A stretch of DNA of 7,824 nucleotides from Planctomycetota bacterium (GTDB lineage: Bacteria > Planctomycetota > Brocadiia > SM23-32). A program made the position numbers and the translations under genes. Location of the stretch: the NCBI GenBank assembly GCA_030604585.1, contig JAUVVP010000067.1, positions 1 through 7,824 of the forward strand, given 5' to 3'. Each line of letters opens with the position of its first letter. Position 1 is the first letter of the stretch. Under the pieces are notes generated by a model that searched no databases, was not told where the DNA came from, and saw only the letters and a list, made by a program, of their open reading frames with translations. Positions 1-6,607 of this stretch are shown here, one piece after another.

Positions 1-314
1 ATCCGACCGCGGGCGTGGGTGCAGACGTCCACGACGTCCACGCGGTCCAGAAGGTCCTCGAGCGAATCGCAGCGGCACAGCTCCCCCAGGTTGGCCTCGG
101 CGGCCTCGGCGGCCTCCGGATGAGCGGCGGCGTATTCCCTCAGGACGCCGGCGTACTTGTCCCGCGCTTCCTCGGCGCGCTGGCGGTTCAGGTCGTAGAA
201 GGCGACGAGCCGGGCCTTCCGCCACAGGCGCGGATAGGGGTTCAGGTGCGCCCACTGGAAGATGCGGCCGGTTCCCACTCCGCCGACGCGGACGATGTCG
301 GTTGACCCGTTCAC
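1..314 (-). CDS. Gfo/Idh/MocA-family NAD(P)-dependent oxidoreductase, N-terminal part (3' end outside window)
   Basis: Only the first 104 codons are present, covering part of the N-terminal Rossmann domain. The start is GTG at 314-312. A Shine-Dalgarno GGGAG (325-321) lies 6 nt upstream. A nucleotide-binding loop GGVGTGRI is at residues 11-18 after strand IVRV, followed by WAHLNPYPRL, the usual 'AHLPAY' position of the family. The second strand LVAFYD ends in Asp41, which suggests NAD rather than NADP. DVVDVCTH (residues 93-100) matches the family's 'DaVdIcTP' strand. Such enzymes oxidise or reduce sugars, inositols and similar polyols in the cytoplasm; the substrate cannot be read from this fragment. 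The GTG start overlaps the TGA stop of the upstream dehydrogenase (GTGA, 4 nt), indicating translational coupling and a shared transcript. Family assignment is secure; specificity is unknown. Confidence 0.85.
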   Translation of the reverse strand, partial: MNGSTDIVRVGGVGTGRIFQWAHLNPYPRLWRKARLVAFYDLNRQRAEEARDKYAGVLREYAAAHPEAAEAAEANLGELCRCDSLEDLLDRVDVVDVCTHARGR

Positions 315-1294
315 CTCGCGCTCCCTTTCCCCGCGAAGTAGTCGCGCAGCGCTTCGATGGCGAAGCGCCCGCAGCGTGTAAACATCTTCGAGGTGTGGCC
401 GGCCACGTGCGGAGTCAGGACGACGTTGTCCAGCTTGCGCAGGATGTCGTCCTCGGGAGGAGGCTCCGGCTGGTAGACGTCCAGGTAAGCGCGGAAGCGC
501 TCCTTGGCCAGCTCGGCCCGGAAGGCGTCGTTGTCCAGCAGGGCCGCCCGGGCCGAATTGACGAACAGCGCCCCGTCCTTGATCAGCGACAGCTCCCGGG
601 CGCCGATCATGCCCGTCGTCTCCGCCGTGACCGGCGCGTGCAGCGAGATCACGTCCGCGCTGCGCAGCAGCGTGTCCAGGTCCACCAGCTCCACGCCGTG
701 CTCGGCCGCCTCCTGCTCGGACAGGTAGGGGTCGTAGCAGAGCACCCGCACGTCGAACGGCGCCAGGTAGCGCGCCACCCACTTGCCCACGCGCCCGAGC
801 GCAACCATCCCGAACGTGCTGCCGTTGAGCTGGCCGGCCACGCCCTCCTTCTCCGGCCATTCGACGCCGGACTTCATCTGCCGGTCGTACTCGTCGAACC
901 GGCGCAGGCCGGCGATGGCCGCCCCGATGGTCCACTCGGCAACCGCCTGGTTGCAGCCCTCGGAGGCGTCCATGACCTCCACTCCTGCCGCTTCCCATTC
1001 GCGGCACACGTCGTTGTGCTGGCCCCACCAGTGGGAGACGGCGGCCGCCTTCACGGTGCCTGCCTCTTTCAGCACGTCCGCGGTTATCTCCCCGGCGCCG
1101 GAGCCGTTCAGCGACAGTATGCCGCCTACGCCCTCCAGCCTGCCGACCATCTCCTCGGGCGGCACCGGTTCGCCGCGGACCCCGTCATTGACCACCTCGG
1201 CGAACGAAGCCAGCAGCGCCTCGTTCTCCGAGTCCATGTAGAGCCCGTACGGGCACCACTCCAGCCTGTGGACGTAAACGCGCGGCTTTGCCAT
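311..1294 (-). CDS. D-isomer-specific 2-hydroxyacid dehydrogenase, NAD-dependent
   Basis: This 327-residue protein has the length and layout of the D-2-hydroxyacid dehydrogenase family (phosphoglycerate dehydrogenase and glyoxylate/hydroxypyruvate reductase relatives). These enzymes reversibly reduce 2-keto acids to D-2-hydroxy acids with NAD(P)H. The dinucleotide loop GMVALGRVG is at residues 162-170, and Asp188 (CYDPY) at the end of the next strand favours NAD. The catalytic triad is visible: Arg249 in NSARAALLD, Glu277 in DVYQPEP, and His296 in TPHVAGHT. The substrate-binding half (residues 1-110) is divergent and lacks an obvious specificity motif, so the substrate cannot be named. The start ATG follows GAGG (1303-1300) with a 5-nt spacer, and this site overlaps the TGA of the upstream GH36 gene. 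The 7-nt gap upstream and 4-nt overlap downstream place it mid-operon. It may act on a product of the sugar released by GH36, which is inference. Confidence 0.9.
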   Translation of the reverse strand: MAKPRVYVHRLEWCPYGLYMDSENEALLASFAEVVNDGVRGEPVPPEEMVGRLEGVGGILSLNGSGAGEITADVLKEAGTVKAAAVSHWWGQHNDVCREWEAAGVEVMDASEGCNQAVAEWTIGAAIAGLRRFDEYDRQMKSGVEWPEKEGVAGQLNGSTFGMVALGRVGKWVARYLAPFDVRVLCYDPYLSEQEAAEHGVELVDLDTLLRSADVISLHAPVTAETTGMIGARELSLIKDGALFVNSARAALLDNDAFRAELAKERFRAYLDVYQPEPPPEDDILRKLDNVVLTPHVAGHTSKMFTRCGRFAIEALRDYFAGKGSAR

Positions 1295-1301
1295 GTTCGC
1301 C

Positions 1302-3320
1302 TCACGTAATCGGTTTCAGATGTCTGACTATGGCGGTTTCGGGGGCAAGCATGACGCTCAACCCCCTGGCCATGAGCGTCTCTCCACTGGCAGTGACGGC
1401 TTTCCTGCGCGAAAACGGGTCGCGCATCTCGTAGGTCGCATCGGGGTCCAGGCCGACCGGATGCACCGTCCTGCTCTTGCGCTCGCCGCGCACGCGGTAA
1501 GCCAGCACGACGGCCTCGCGCGTCTGGGGATCGACGAACTCCACCACGTCCCAGTCGTCCGGGCTGCGCGGGTAGGGCGTCAGGGGGTGGAAGTCCTTCA
1601 TCAGCAGGTGCCGGAAGGTCCGGTAGCCGTCCAGGTGCTTCCGCACCAGCGTCGTGTGCCGCTTGGACCAGTTGGCAATGTGGCCGCACAGGGTCAGGCA
1701 ACCGGCCATGCGGGAGATCAGCTCCAGCGGCCCGACGCCATGGTCGCCGTCATGCTCGCCCACGTAGATGGAGCTGTTCATGTAGTTGCCCGGCAGCACG
1801 CGGGAGCCCCCCGTCTGCATGATGCGGCATATGTGGGCGTCCTCCGCGTGGTCGCTGATGACCATCGTGCCTGCGTGGCGCAGCATGCCGAAGTCAACGC
1901 GGTTGCCGCCGCTGGCGCAGTTATCGATCATCAGGTTGGGGTGGCGTGCCAGCAGCGTCTCAAGGACGCGGTAGAGCCCCTCCAGGTAGGCGAACTGCAC
2001 CTTCCCGGTCGGGTCCGCCTTGTCCCAATAGGGGCCCGGGGGATGGTTGTTGTCCCAGCGCAGCCAACGGATGTCGAGCCGGCTGACCCAGTCGGAGAGC
2101 ATCTCGATGAGCCCGTCCTGCACGCGCCGCTGCGTCAGGTCGAGGTGGCGGTCGGGCCCACGGCCCGCGTCCCAGAACCAGTCCGGATGCTGCACTGCCC
2201 AGTCCGAACCCACGCGCGCGCGTTCCGGCTCGAACCACAGGCCGAAGCGCATTCCCCTGGCGCGGACGTAGTCGGCCAGGGGCTCCAGGCCGTCGGGGAA
2301 CTTCGCCCGGTCCACGCGCTCCCAGTTGCCCACGCCGTCATAGAAATTCGGGGTGGGACTCGGGTACCAGGCGGCGTCCACCACGAAGTACTCCAGGCCC
2401 AGCTCGGCCGCCCGGTCCGCTTGCCTGCGCAGCAGCGACTCCGAGAAATCTTCGTGGATGCCGAACCAGTGGACATAGGCCACGAACGGCCAGGGGCGCC
2501 GGCCCTCCACGTCCGGCGCCAGGACCCGTGCAACGTAGCGCCGCACGCTGTTGAAGCCCTCCTGCCGGTTCTCCCCTGCCGACCCGTAGACCCCCAGATG
2601 GACCCGTGGCAGCCGGATGGACTCGCCGGGCTCCAGCACCATGCCGCGCACCAGGGGGCCGCCGCGGAAGACGAACCGCCAGTCGCTGCCGGTGCCCATC
2701 TCCAGGCGCCACCGCCCCGACCATTCCAGGGCCGCCCACAGGCCGAACTGCCCGGAAGCTCCGTCCCAGCTCACCACCATCAGCGGCAGGTTCGGGTTCG
2801 AACTCCGCCCGTCTGCGCCCGACTCCAGCGTGTAGGTGTGCTTGCCGGTCCACCACCTGTTGAAGGTGGATTCGGCGGGCAGCCAGTCCCTCCCCTGGCC
2901 GAAGCAGACCTCTTCCGGGCGGTACGCGCGCGGCGGGTAGAAGCCGTCCGTCAGTCCTCCGCCGAAGCCGCACGCGCGGGGGCGGCGCCTGGCGACCACC
3001 GTCAGGGGCAGGTGGAAGGCGTCTATCTCGCGGATCGGCGGCGCGGGCCCAGCGCCCGGGTTCGTCAGCGTGACGGACTGGACCGCCACGCCCAGTGCCG
3101 CCGACATCTCGATCTTCACATCGGCGACCAGGCCGGTGCCTTCGAAGCTGTATCGGCCCGGCTGGTCGGGCATACGCTCTGGTCCGGCTTCGAGCGCCTG
3201 GAAGAGCAGCCGGAACCCGGCGCCCTCTTTCAGGAACTCCCCCATGCCCGGCGGGCCGATCCGCGCGAGCACGTCCTGCAAAGCGAGCCCAGGTGCAACC
3301 TGTTCAAGGGCATCCCTCAT
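1302..3320 (-). CDS. GH36-family alpha-galactosidase (melibiase-type glycoside hydrolase)
   Basis: The 672-residue protein has an N-terminal beta-sandwich, a TIM barrel and a C-terminal beta domain, as in GH36 retaining alpha-galactosidases that remove terminal alpha-galactose (some act on alpha-GalNAc). Motifs, numbered from the chosen start: FVVDAAWYP (312-320), RFGLWFEPER (358-367), HPDWFW (378-383), LRWDNN (420-425) with probable nucleophile Asp423, and CASGGNRVDFGML (468-480) with probable acid/base Asp476. SDHAED (489-494) follows. No signal peptide is seen, so it is probably cytoplasmic. An in-frame ATG at 3335 exists, but GGAGGT (3330-3325) sits 4 nt before the ATG at 3320, and that ATG overlaps the TGA of a remnant reading frame (ATGA). 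I therefore place the start at 3320. It is the first intact gene of an operon with the hydroxyacid dehydrogenase and the Gfo/Idh/MocA gene. The family is clear; the natural substrate is not. Confidence 0.88.
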   Translation of the reverse strand: MRDALEQVAPGLALQDVLARIGPPGMGEFLKEGAGFRLLFQALEAGPERMPDQPGRYSFEGTGLVADVKIEMSAALGVAVQSVTLTNPGAGPAPPIREIDAFHLPLTVVARRRPRACGFGGGLTDGFYPPRAYRPEEVCFGQGRDWLPAESTFNRWWTGKHTYTLESGADGRSSNPNLPLMVVSWDGASGQFGLWAALEWSGRWRLEMGTGSDWRFVFRGGPLVRGMVLEPGESIRLPRVHLGVYGSAGENRQEGFNSVRRYVARVLAPDVEGRRPWPFVAYVHWFGIHEDFSESLLRRQADRAAELGLEYFVVDAAWYPSPTPNFYDGVGNWERVDRAKFPDGLEPLADYVRARGMRFGLWFEPERARVGSDWAVQHPDWFWDAGRGPDRHLDLTQRRVQDGLIEMLSDWVSRLDIRWLRWDNNHPPGPYWDKADPTGKVQFAYLEGLYRVLETLLARHPNLMIDNCASGGNRVDFGMLRHAGTMVISDHAEDAHICRIMQTGGSRVLPGNYMNSSIYVGEHDGDHGVGPLELISRMAGCLTLCGHIANWSKRHTTLVRKHLDGYRTFRHLLMKDFHPLTPYPRSPDDWDVVEFVDPQTREAVVLAYRVRGERKSRTVHPVGLDPDATYEMRDPFSRRKAVTASGETLMARGLSVMLAPETAIVRHLKPIT

Positions 3321-3619
3321 CTGAACCTCCACCATCGGCTACTGCCAGTTCGCGTCCCGCTGCGGCCCGGGCGAAGGTCGGGGCCGCGCACATGCCTGCG
3401 GCTCAGGACCGACTTGCACTTGTCCTTGTGATTGGCCGAAAAAACCTGACCGACATAGGCAAAGGGCATCTCGAGCGCCCGCCCGACCCTTGCCGTCCAG
3501 TGCCCGCCGGGCACTTCGCAGAAGCCGATCACGTCCAGGTCATAAGGCCGGAGGGCTTCGGCGATCTGCCCCGGGGTGCCCCCGCAGCCGAACTCCACGT
3601 TGCAGGCCGCACACCGCAC
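3317..3619 (-). pseudogene. Truncated endonuclease/exonuclease/phosphatase (EEP) family gene, N-terminal remnant
   Basis: About 75 codons (3619-3395) read as the start of an EEP-superfamily metal-dependent phosphohydrolase. Visible motifs, numbered from a GTG at 3619: NVEFG (7-11) with the conserved metal-site Asn7; the helix TPGQIAEALRPYDLDVIGFCEV (15-36) with the conserved Glu35; and YVGQVFSANHKDKCKSVLS (55-73), matching the family's 'sanHKdKyksiLSr' segment. After SRR the frame becomes Arg/Gly/Trp-rich and unrelated to the family. It stops at 3317-3319, so the later catalytic Asp/His motifs (normally within about 230-300 residues) are missing. The other two frames do not restore them. No convincing ribosome binding site precedes the GTG. 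The TGA overlaps the GH36 ATG. This is most likely a gene cut by a deletion during assembly of the GH36 operon. A translated leader ORF coupled to GH36 is a weaker alternative. Confidence 0.65.
3321..3335 (-). promoter_or_regulatory. Shine-Dalgarno site that decides the GH36 start
   Basis: The minus strand reads GGAGGT at 3330-3325, four bases before the ATG at 3320-3318. The upstream in-frame ATG at 3335 has no comparable purine-rich site and is itself part of the leader of the better-placed start. The downstream start is therefore preferred. Confidence 0.7.
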
Positions 3620-3836
3620 TGTGACGGGATGACCCAGACCGGATATTCCACAATGATTTGCCAGTTTTCGTAGATACTCAGGTGAGCGATGGCCTTGGTG
3701 CCTATATAATGGGGTCTTACAAGTAGCCTGCAACCGCAAGCAGAAAGGCCCTCGCCCTGACAGACTGTAACGCCAAGCCGTGCTGTCTGCAAGTCTCGGA
3801 GGCAAGGAAGCCCAGTCCGATTCTGCGGGGGCCGGC
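3620..3836. other. Intergenic region between the EEP remnant and the divergent creatininase gene
   Basis: This 217-bp stretch has no supported gene on either strand and is visibly more AT-rich from about 3640 to 3720 than its surroundings, as expected for a divergent control region. It should hold the promoter of the creatininase gene, and probably a promoter for the minus-strand EEP remnant/GH36 operon, since no other gap lies upstream of that operon. No convincing operator palindrome or riboswitch was recognised. For a minus-strand promoter only a weak -10 (TATATA around 3703-3708) with TTGCAG upstream at a long 19-nt spacing could be found. Confidence 0.5.
3682..3710 (+). promoter_or_regulatory. 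Candidate sigma-70-type promoter for the creatininase gene
   Basis: A perfect -10 hexamer TATAAT occupies 3705-3710 within the locally AT-rich gap. The -35 position at about 3682-3687 (GTGAGC, 17-bp spacer) is poor, so the assignment rests on the -10 alone. Transcription would start near 3717 and give a leader of about 120 nt before the ATG at 3837. Confidence 0.35.
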
Positions 3837-4607
3837 ATGAGCAGCCGACCGGCGGAAGAGATGCGGCCGCGCGAGGTCATCGAGGCACGCGAGCGGAGCG
3901 GATGCGCGTTCGTGCCCGTCTCGCCGGCGTTCGAGTGGCATTCGTTCCACCTGCCGCTGGGCACGGATGCCATGGTGGCGGAAGGGCTCTGCCGGGCCGC
4001 GGCGCAACGTGTCGGCGGCGTCTGGTTCCGGCCGCTCTCGTTCGGGCTGGACGAATGGCGCCCCGAGGAGCAACTGCTCGCCTGGGGCTTCGCGAAGGAC
4101 GACAGGGTCTACGGCATGAACTTCCCCGAGCTACCGCTCAGGAGCGAATACTGCGAGCCGCCCGAGATGCAGGCCGCCGTCAGGAACAGGCTGAAGGCCG
4201 TCGCCGGCTGCGGCTTCCGCCACGCCTTCATCGTCAACCACCACGGCGGGACGGGCCAGGCGCCCGCTCTCGAGGCCCTGGCGGCCGATCTCGCGACGGA
4301 GGCCTGCCAGGTGCACTTCGCGCGCACCGGCCAGTTCGCCGACCTGGACGAAGAATCCCTGCGCGTGGGCGGCCACGCGGGACTGAGCGAGACTACGTGG
4401 CTGCTGGCCTTCCGGCCGGAGTTGGTGGACCTGTCGCAGCAGCCGGACGGCGAGCTGTCCGTCCGCCAGACCGGCATCCTGCACCGGCAGCCGACCATCG
4501 AGGCGCAGTACAACCCGCGCCGCGTGTCTGTGGCGGTTGCGCACACGCTGCGAGAGCGGGTGACGGCCAACTTCGTCGCGTTCGTCCGGGAGCGGGCCGG
4601 CCTGTGA
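3837..4607 (+). CDS. Creatininase-family metal-dependent amidohydrolase
   Basis: The 256-residue protein matches the creatininase fold family: two-metal cytoplasmic hydrolases that open cyclic amides such as creatinine, or cleave peptides as in mycofactocin MftE. Numbering from this start, the signature region is VPVSPAFEWHSFHLPLGTD (26-44), with likely metal ligands Glu33, His35 and Asp44. IVNHHGGTGQ (132-141) corresponds to 'iiNgHGGN', and GGHAGLSETT (178-187) to 'HAGxxETS', with His180 and Glu185. Asn of GGN is replaced by Thr and the usual EqHGpH reads EWHSFH, so it is a divergent member of unknown substrate. The ATG at 3837 has a G-run 6 nt upstream. A GTG at 3780 adds a low-complexity tail, and the ATG at 3861 also gives a family-like N terminus, so the start is uncertain. 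It is the only plus-strand gene and ends 37 bp from the convergent nitrilase gene. True creatininase activity should not be assumed. Confidence 0.82.
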   Translation: MSSRPAEEMRPREVIEARERSGCAFVPVSPAFEWHSFHLPLGTDAMVAEGLCRAAAQRVGGVWFRPLSFGLDEWRPEEQLLAWGFAKDDRVYGMNFPELPLRSEYCEPPEMQAAVRNRLKAVAGCGFRHAFIVNHHGGTGQAPALEALAADLATEACQVHFARTGQFADLDEESLRVGGHAGLSETTWLLAFRPELVDLSQQPDGELSVRQTGILHRQPTIEAQYNPRRVSVAVAHTLRERVTANFVAFVRERAGL

Positions 4608-4644
4608 GCTTCCGCGAGCGCTCCGTCAGAACACTTCGGGGCCG

Positions 4645-5589
4645 CTACGGTTCCATGTGGCCCGGGGCGTGGCGGTGGGCCAGGGACCTGGCGAAGTAAT
4701 CGTCCAGCAGTTCGATCTCGAATTCCTCGGCCATTTGCCGGGCGCTCAGCTCGTCGGTCTCGCTGGAAATCAGAACCGGGCCGAGATAGCCGGGGTCCGT
4801 GATCTTCACCTTCGGCCCGTACTTCCGCTTCACGGCCTGCAGCCGCTCCCGGTTCTCGTCCAGGTGCGCGACGCAGCAGTCCAGGTTCACCGTCGCGGTC
4901 ACGAAATCGAAGTAGTTCGTGCTGGAGGCGAGCACCTCGCCGATGGGCGAGATAATGGCGCTGGGCGGGCCGGCTATTGCCCCCACGAAATGGCAGCGGC
5001 ACGAGTAGGCCCAGTAGGCCTGCATCAGTCCGCCGTGATACATCGAGGAGAAGACGATCAGGTCGGGCTTCGCCTCGGCGTACTTCAGCCGCAGCTCGTC
5101 GAAGTTCAGGTCAAAACAGATCGCGCAGGCCACGCGGCCGAAATCGGTCTCGATGATCGGCGCGTCCTTTCCGTAGAGTATCCTCGCGTCCTCATACTCG
5201 CCGATGACAAGGTGGTTCTTGTTGTAGGTGCCGATCACGCTGCCGGACTTATCAATGATCCGGGTGGAGTTCCGCCAGGAGCCGTCCTGCCGGACCTGCC
5301 TCTTTGCGGAATAGGCGACGTAGCAGCCGTTCGCCCCCGCTACGCGCGCGAAGAAGTCGAGCACCTGGTCCTGGCGCGCGCGGTAGTAGAGGTCGAGCCT
5401 GTCCGCGGGGAAGTCCGCCGGACGGTCGCAGGCCTCCGGCACAACGATGAGGTCCGGGCGGTCCGGCAGGACCCGATCGAGCCGGCCCCGCCAGTGCTCG
5501 ATCACGGCCTCAACAACCTGCTGCGGGGCCAGCTCCGCCTCAACCGCCGGCGGCGTGGGCCCTATAACGCTGATCCTGACGCGCTTCAT
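4645..5589 (-). CDS. Carbon-nitrogen hydrolase (nitrilase superfamily amidase)
   Basis: The 314-residue protein carries the Glu-Lys-Cys triad of the nitrilase superfamily: Glu52 in VVPEAC, Lys124 in TYNKNHL, and Cys158 in ACAICFDLNFDEL. A further conserved Glu132 follows the Lys in the position usual for the fourth catalytic residue. These enzymes hydrolyse non-peptide C-N bonds (amides, N-carbamoyl compounds, sometimes nitriles), usually as cytoplasmic oligomers. YGKDAPIIETDFGRVACAICFD is the typical run into the nucleophile elbow. Residues after about 260 form an extra tail beyond the core and are not recognised. The start ATG (5589-5587) has only a weak GGTGA 5 nt upstream. It lies 10 bp from the end of the 90-bp inverted-repeat element at 5600-5689, so its leader is largely element sequence. 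An aliphatic amidase or carbamoyl amidase is more likely than a true nitrilase, but the substrate cannot be stated. Confidence 0.88.
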   Translation of the reverse strand: MKRVRISVIGPTPPAVEAELAPQQVVEAVIEHWRGRLDRVLPDRPDLIVVPEACDRPADFPADRLDLYYRARQDQVLDFFARVAGANGCYVAYSAKRQVRQDGSWRNSTRIIDKSGSVIGTYNKNHLVIGEYEDARILYGKDAPIIETDFGRVACAICFDLNFDELRLKYAEAKPDLIVFSSMYHGGLMQAYWAYSCRCHFVGAIAGPPSAIISPIGEVLASSTNYFDFVTATVNLDCCVAHLDENRERLQAVKRKYGPKVKITDPGYLGPVLISSETDELSARQMAEEFEIELLDDYFARSLAHRHAPGHMEP

Positions 5590-5599
5590 ACTGTCACCG

Positions 5600-5689
5600 A
5601 AAAACCGGGACAGTCACCTTTTTTCACAACGTATCCCCTTTATAAACAACCGTTTACGATGCCGAAAATAGGTGACTGTCCTGATTTTT
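5600..5689. repeat. 90-bp inverted-repeat element, copy A (REPIN/MITE-like)
   Basis: The left arm (5600-5625) and right arm (5664-5689) are 26-bp inverted repeats matching at 23 of 26 positions. They share the core GGACAGTCACCT and A/T-rich outer ends. The 38-bp centre (5626-5663) begins with four variable bases and CGTATC, as in copy B, and contains a small hairpin TAAAC-AACC-GTTTA (5643-5656). The element is the same total length as copy B. It fills the gap between the deacetylase-like and nitrilase genes, encoding the former's last 15 codons and TAA stop. No target-site duplication was evident, and no transposase is in the window. Confidence 0.85.
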
Positions 5690-6593
5690 GGTCTGTGTAC
5701 TCGCTGGGGCGCATCCAGACGACCTGATCGCCGAGGAGCTTCCGGACGCGCCCGACCACCTGCTTGAACGCTTCCCATCCGACGCCGGTCGCGGGGTTCA
5801 GCCCCTGCCAGTGGGCGTAGAAGATGCAGTAGGGAGCGCCCGCGCGGACGAGTTCCACGATGCGCCCGGACTCGCCGTCGGCGCTGATGTAGTAGTCGGC
5901 GCTCACGCGGGCCGCGTCATTCTCCCATATGCCGAACCAGTCGCCCGCGTTGGCGATGAGGTCGTAGACGCCGTAGTCGCCGTCCGCTGCGGTCAGACGT
6001 GCCCCGTAATGCTCTTCGTCCGGGTGGACAAAGCACGGCACGGTGCGGCCTCGGAACTTGCCCCGCGTCGCCAGGCTGAGCAGGGCCTGCCAGGCGTTCG
6101 GGTTCACGTGTGTGACGCCGCTGTCCCGAAGTTCCCGGTAGCGGCGCGTGCAGGCGTCGCAGCTACAGCCGGGCCAGGTCACGCCCGTGAACCGCACGCC
6201 GATCTTCTCGCCTTCCTCGATGACGTGCCCGAAGTAGGACTCGTATGCTTCCACGGGGACCTCGGGCTCGTGCAGCCACAGGCCCTCGTGGATGGCGTCC
6301 TGGGGCACGCAGTCCCGTTCGAAATCGTAGAGCCCGCCGTGAGTCATCAACTCCATGTGCGTGTCCACGCCGCATTCGAACGCGCGCTGGACCTGTTCGA
6401 TATAGGCCCGCTCATTGTCGGTCGTGGGGCGACTCAGCAGGCCGTGCGCTTCGGCGCCGATGCCGAGGATCACGCTCGACTCGCCGGCGATGCCCTCCGA
6501 CTTCACGAAGTCCAGGAAGGTCCGGAACGCATCCGCGCCGGCAACGTAAGGGCTGGTATCGTCGCAATAGAAGGAAAGCACGGTCTTATCCAT
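5640..6593 (-). CDS. Polysaccharide-deacetylase-like protein with an element-derived C terminus
   Basis: This 317-residue protein resembles an uncharacterised branch of the NodB/polysaccharide-deacetylase-like (beta/alpha)7-barrel proteins found in environmental carbohydrate degraders. It opens with the strand VLSFYCDDTSPY (residues 5-16), whose Asp pair (11-12) is in the metal-binding position. THMELMTHGGLYDF (78-91) with His79 and His85 could complete the site. A CxCxxC cluster (Cys143, 145, 148) follows GVTWPG, and VVWMRPSE (291-298) is near the end. Zinc-dependent deacetylation of a glycan is a guess from the fold. No signal peptide is visible. The start is firm: AGGAGGAGG (6607-6599) lies 5 nt before ATG. 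Residues 303-317 and the TAA stop come from repeat copy A, so the native C terminus after about residue 301 is probably lost or replaced. It is flanked on both sides by the 90-bp elements. Confidence 0.6.
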   Translation of the reverse strand: MDKTVLSFYCDDTSPYVAGADAFRTFLDFVKSEGIAGESSVILGIGAEAHGLLSRPTTDNERAYIEQVQRAFECGVDTHMELMTHGGLYDFERDCVPQDAIHEGLWLHEPEVPVEAYESYFGHVIEEGEKIGVRFTGVTWPGCSCDACTRRYRELRDSGVTHVNPNAWQALLSLATRGKFRGRTVPCFVHPDEEHYGARLTAADGDYGVYDLIANAGDWFGIWENDAARVSADYYISADGESGRIVELVRAGAPYCIFYAHWQGLNPATGVGWEAFKQVVGRVRKLLGDQVVWMRPSEYTDQKSGQSPIFGIVNGCL

Positions 6594-6598
6594 CGCAT

Positions 6599-6607
6599 CC
6601 TCCTCCT
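6599..6607 (-). promoter_or_regulatory. Strong Shine-Dalgarno abutting repeat copy B
   Basis: The minus strand reads AGGAGGAGG directly after the terminal T-run of the inverted-repeat arm (6608 upward), 5 nt before the ATG at 6593. An overlapping out-of-frame ATG at 6598-6596 lies too close to the site to be used. A long stem ending right beside the ribosome binding site could influence translation of the deacetylase-like gene. Confidence 0.75.

Noticed and set aside
302..1309. Plus-strand frame of about 335 codons opposite the hydroxyacid dehydrogenase
   Set aside because: It mirrors the dehydrogenase gene, has no family motif, and the minus-strand gene has a full catalytic triad and a ribosome binding site.
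3321..3335. GH36 start at the upstream ATG (3335)
   Set aside because: It lacks a ribosome binding site, and the GGAGGT that follows it is ideally placed for the ATG at 3320.
1293..3431. Very long open frame on the plus strand (about 712 codons) opposite GH36
   Set aside because: It is antisense to a gene with complete GH36 motifs. Its translation is rich in Arg/Pro/His/Val and has no recognisable domain, the usual by-product of high-GC3 coding sequence on the other strand.
4608..4644. Possible bidirectional terminator between the convergent creatininase and nitrilase genes
   Set aside because: The 37-bp gap has only short GC-rich palindromic pieces (such as GAGCGCTC) and no T-run on either side, so no intrinsic terminator can be supported.
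5590..5614. Small hairpin ACTGTC...GACAGT at the nitrilase start
   Set aside because: The stem is 6 bp with a 13-nt loop, and one half is just the arm of repeat copy A, so chance pairing is sufficient explanation.
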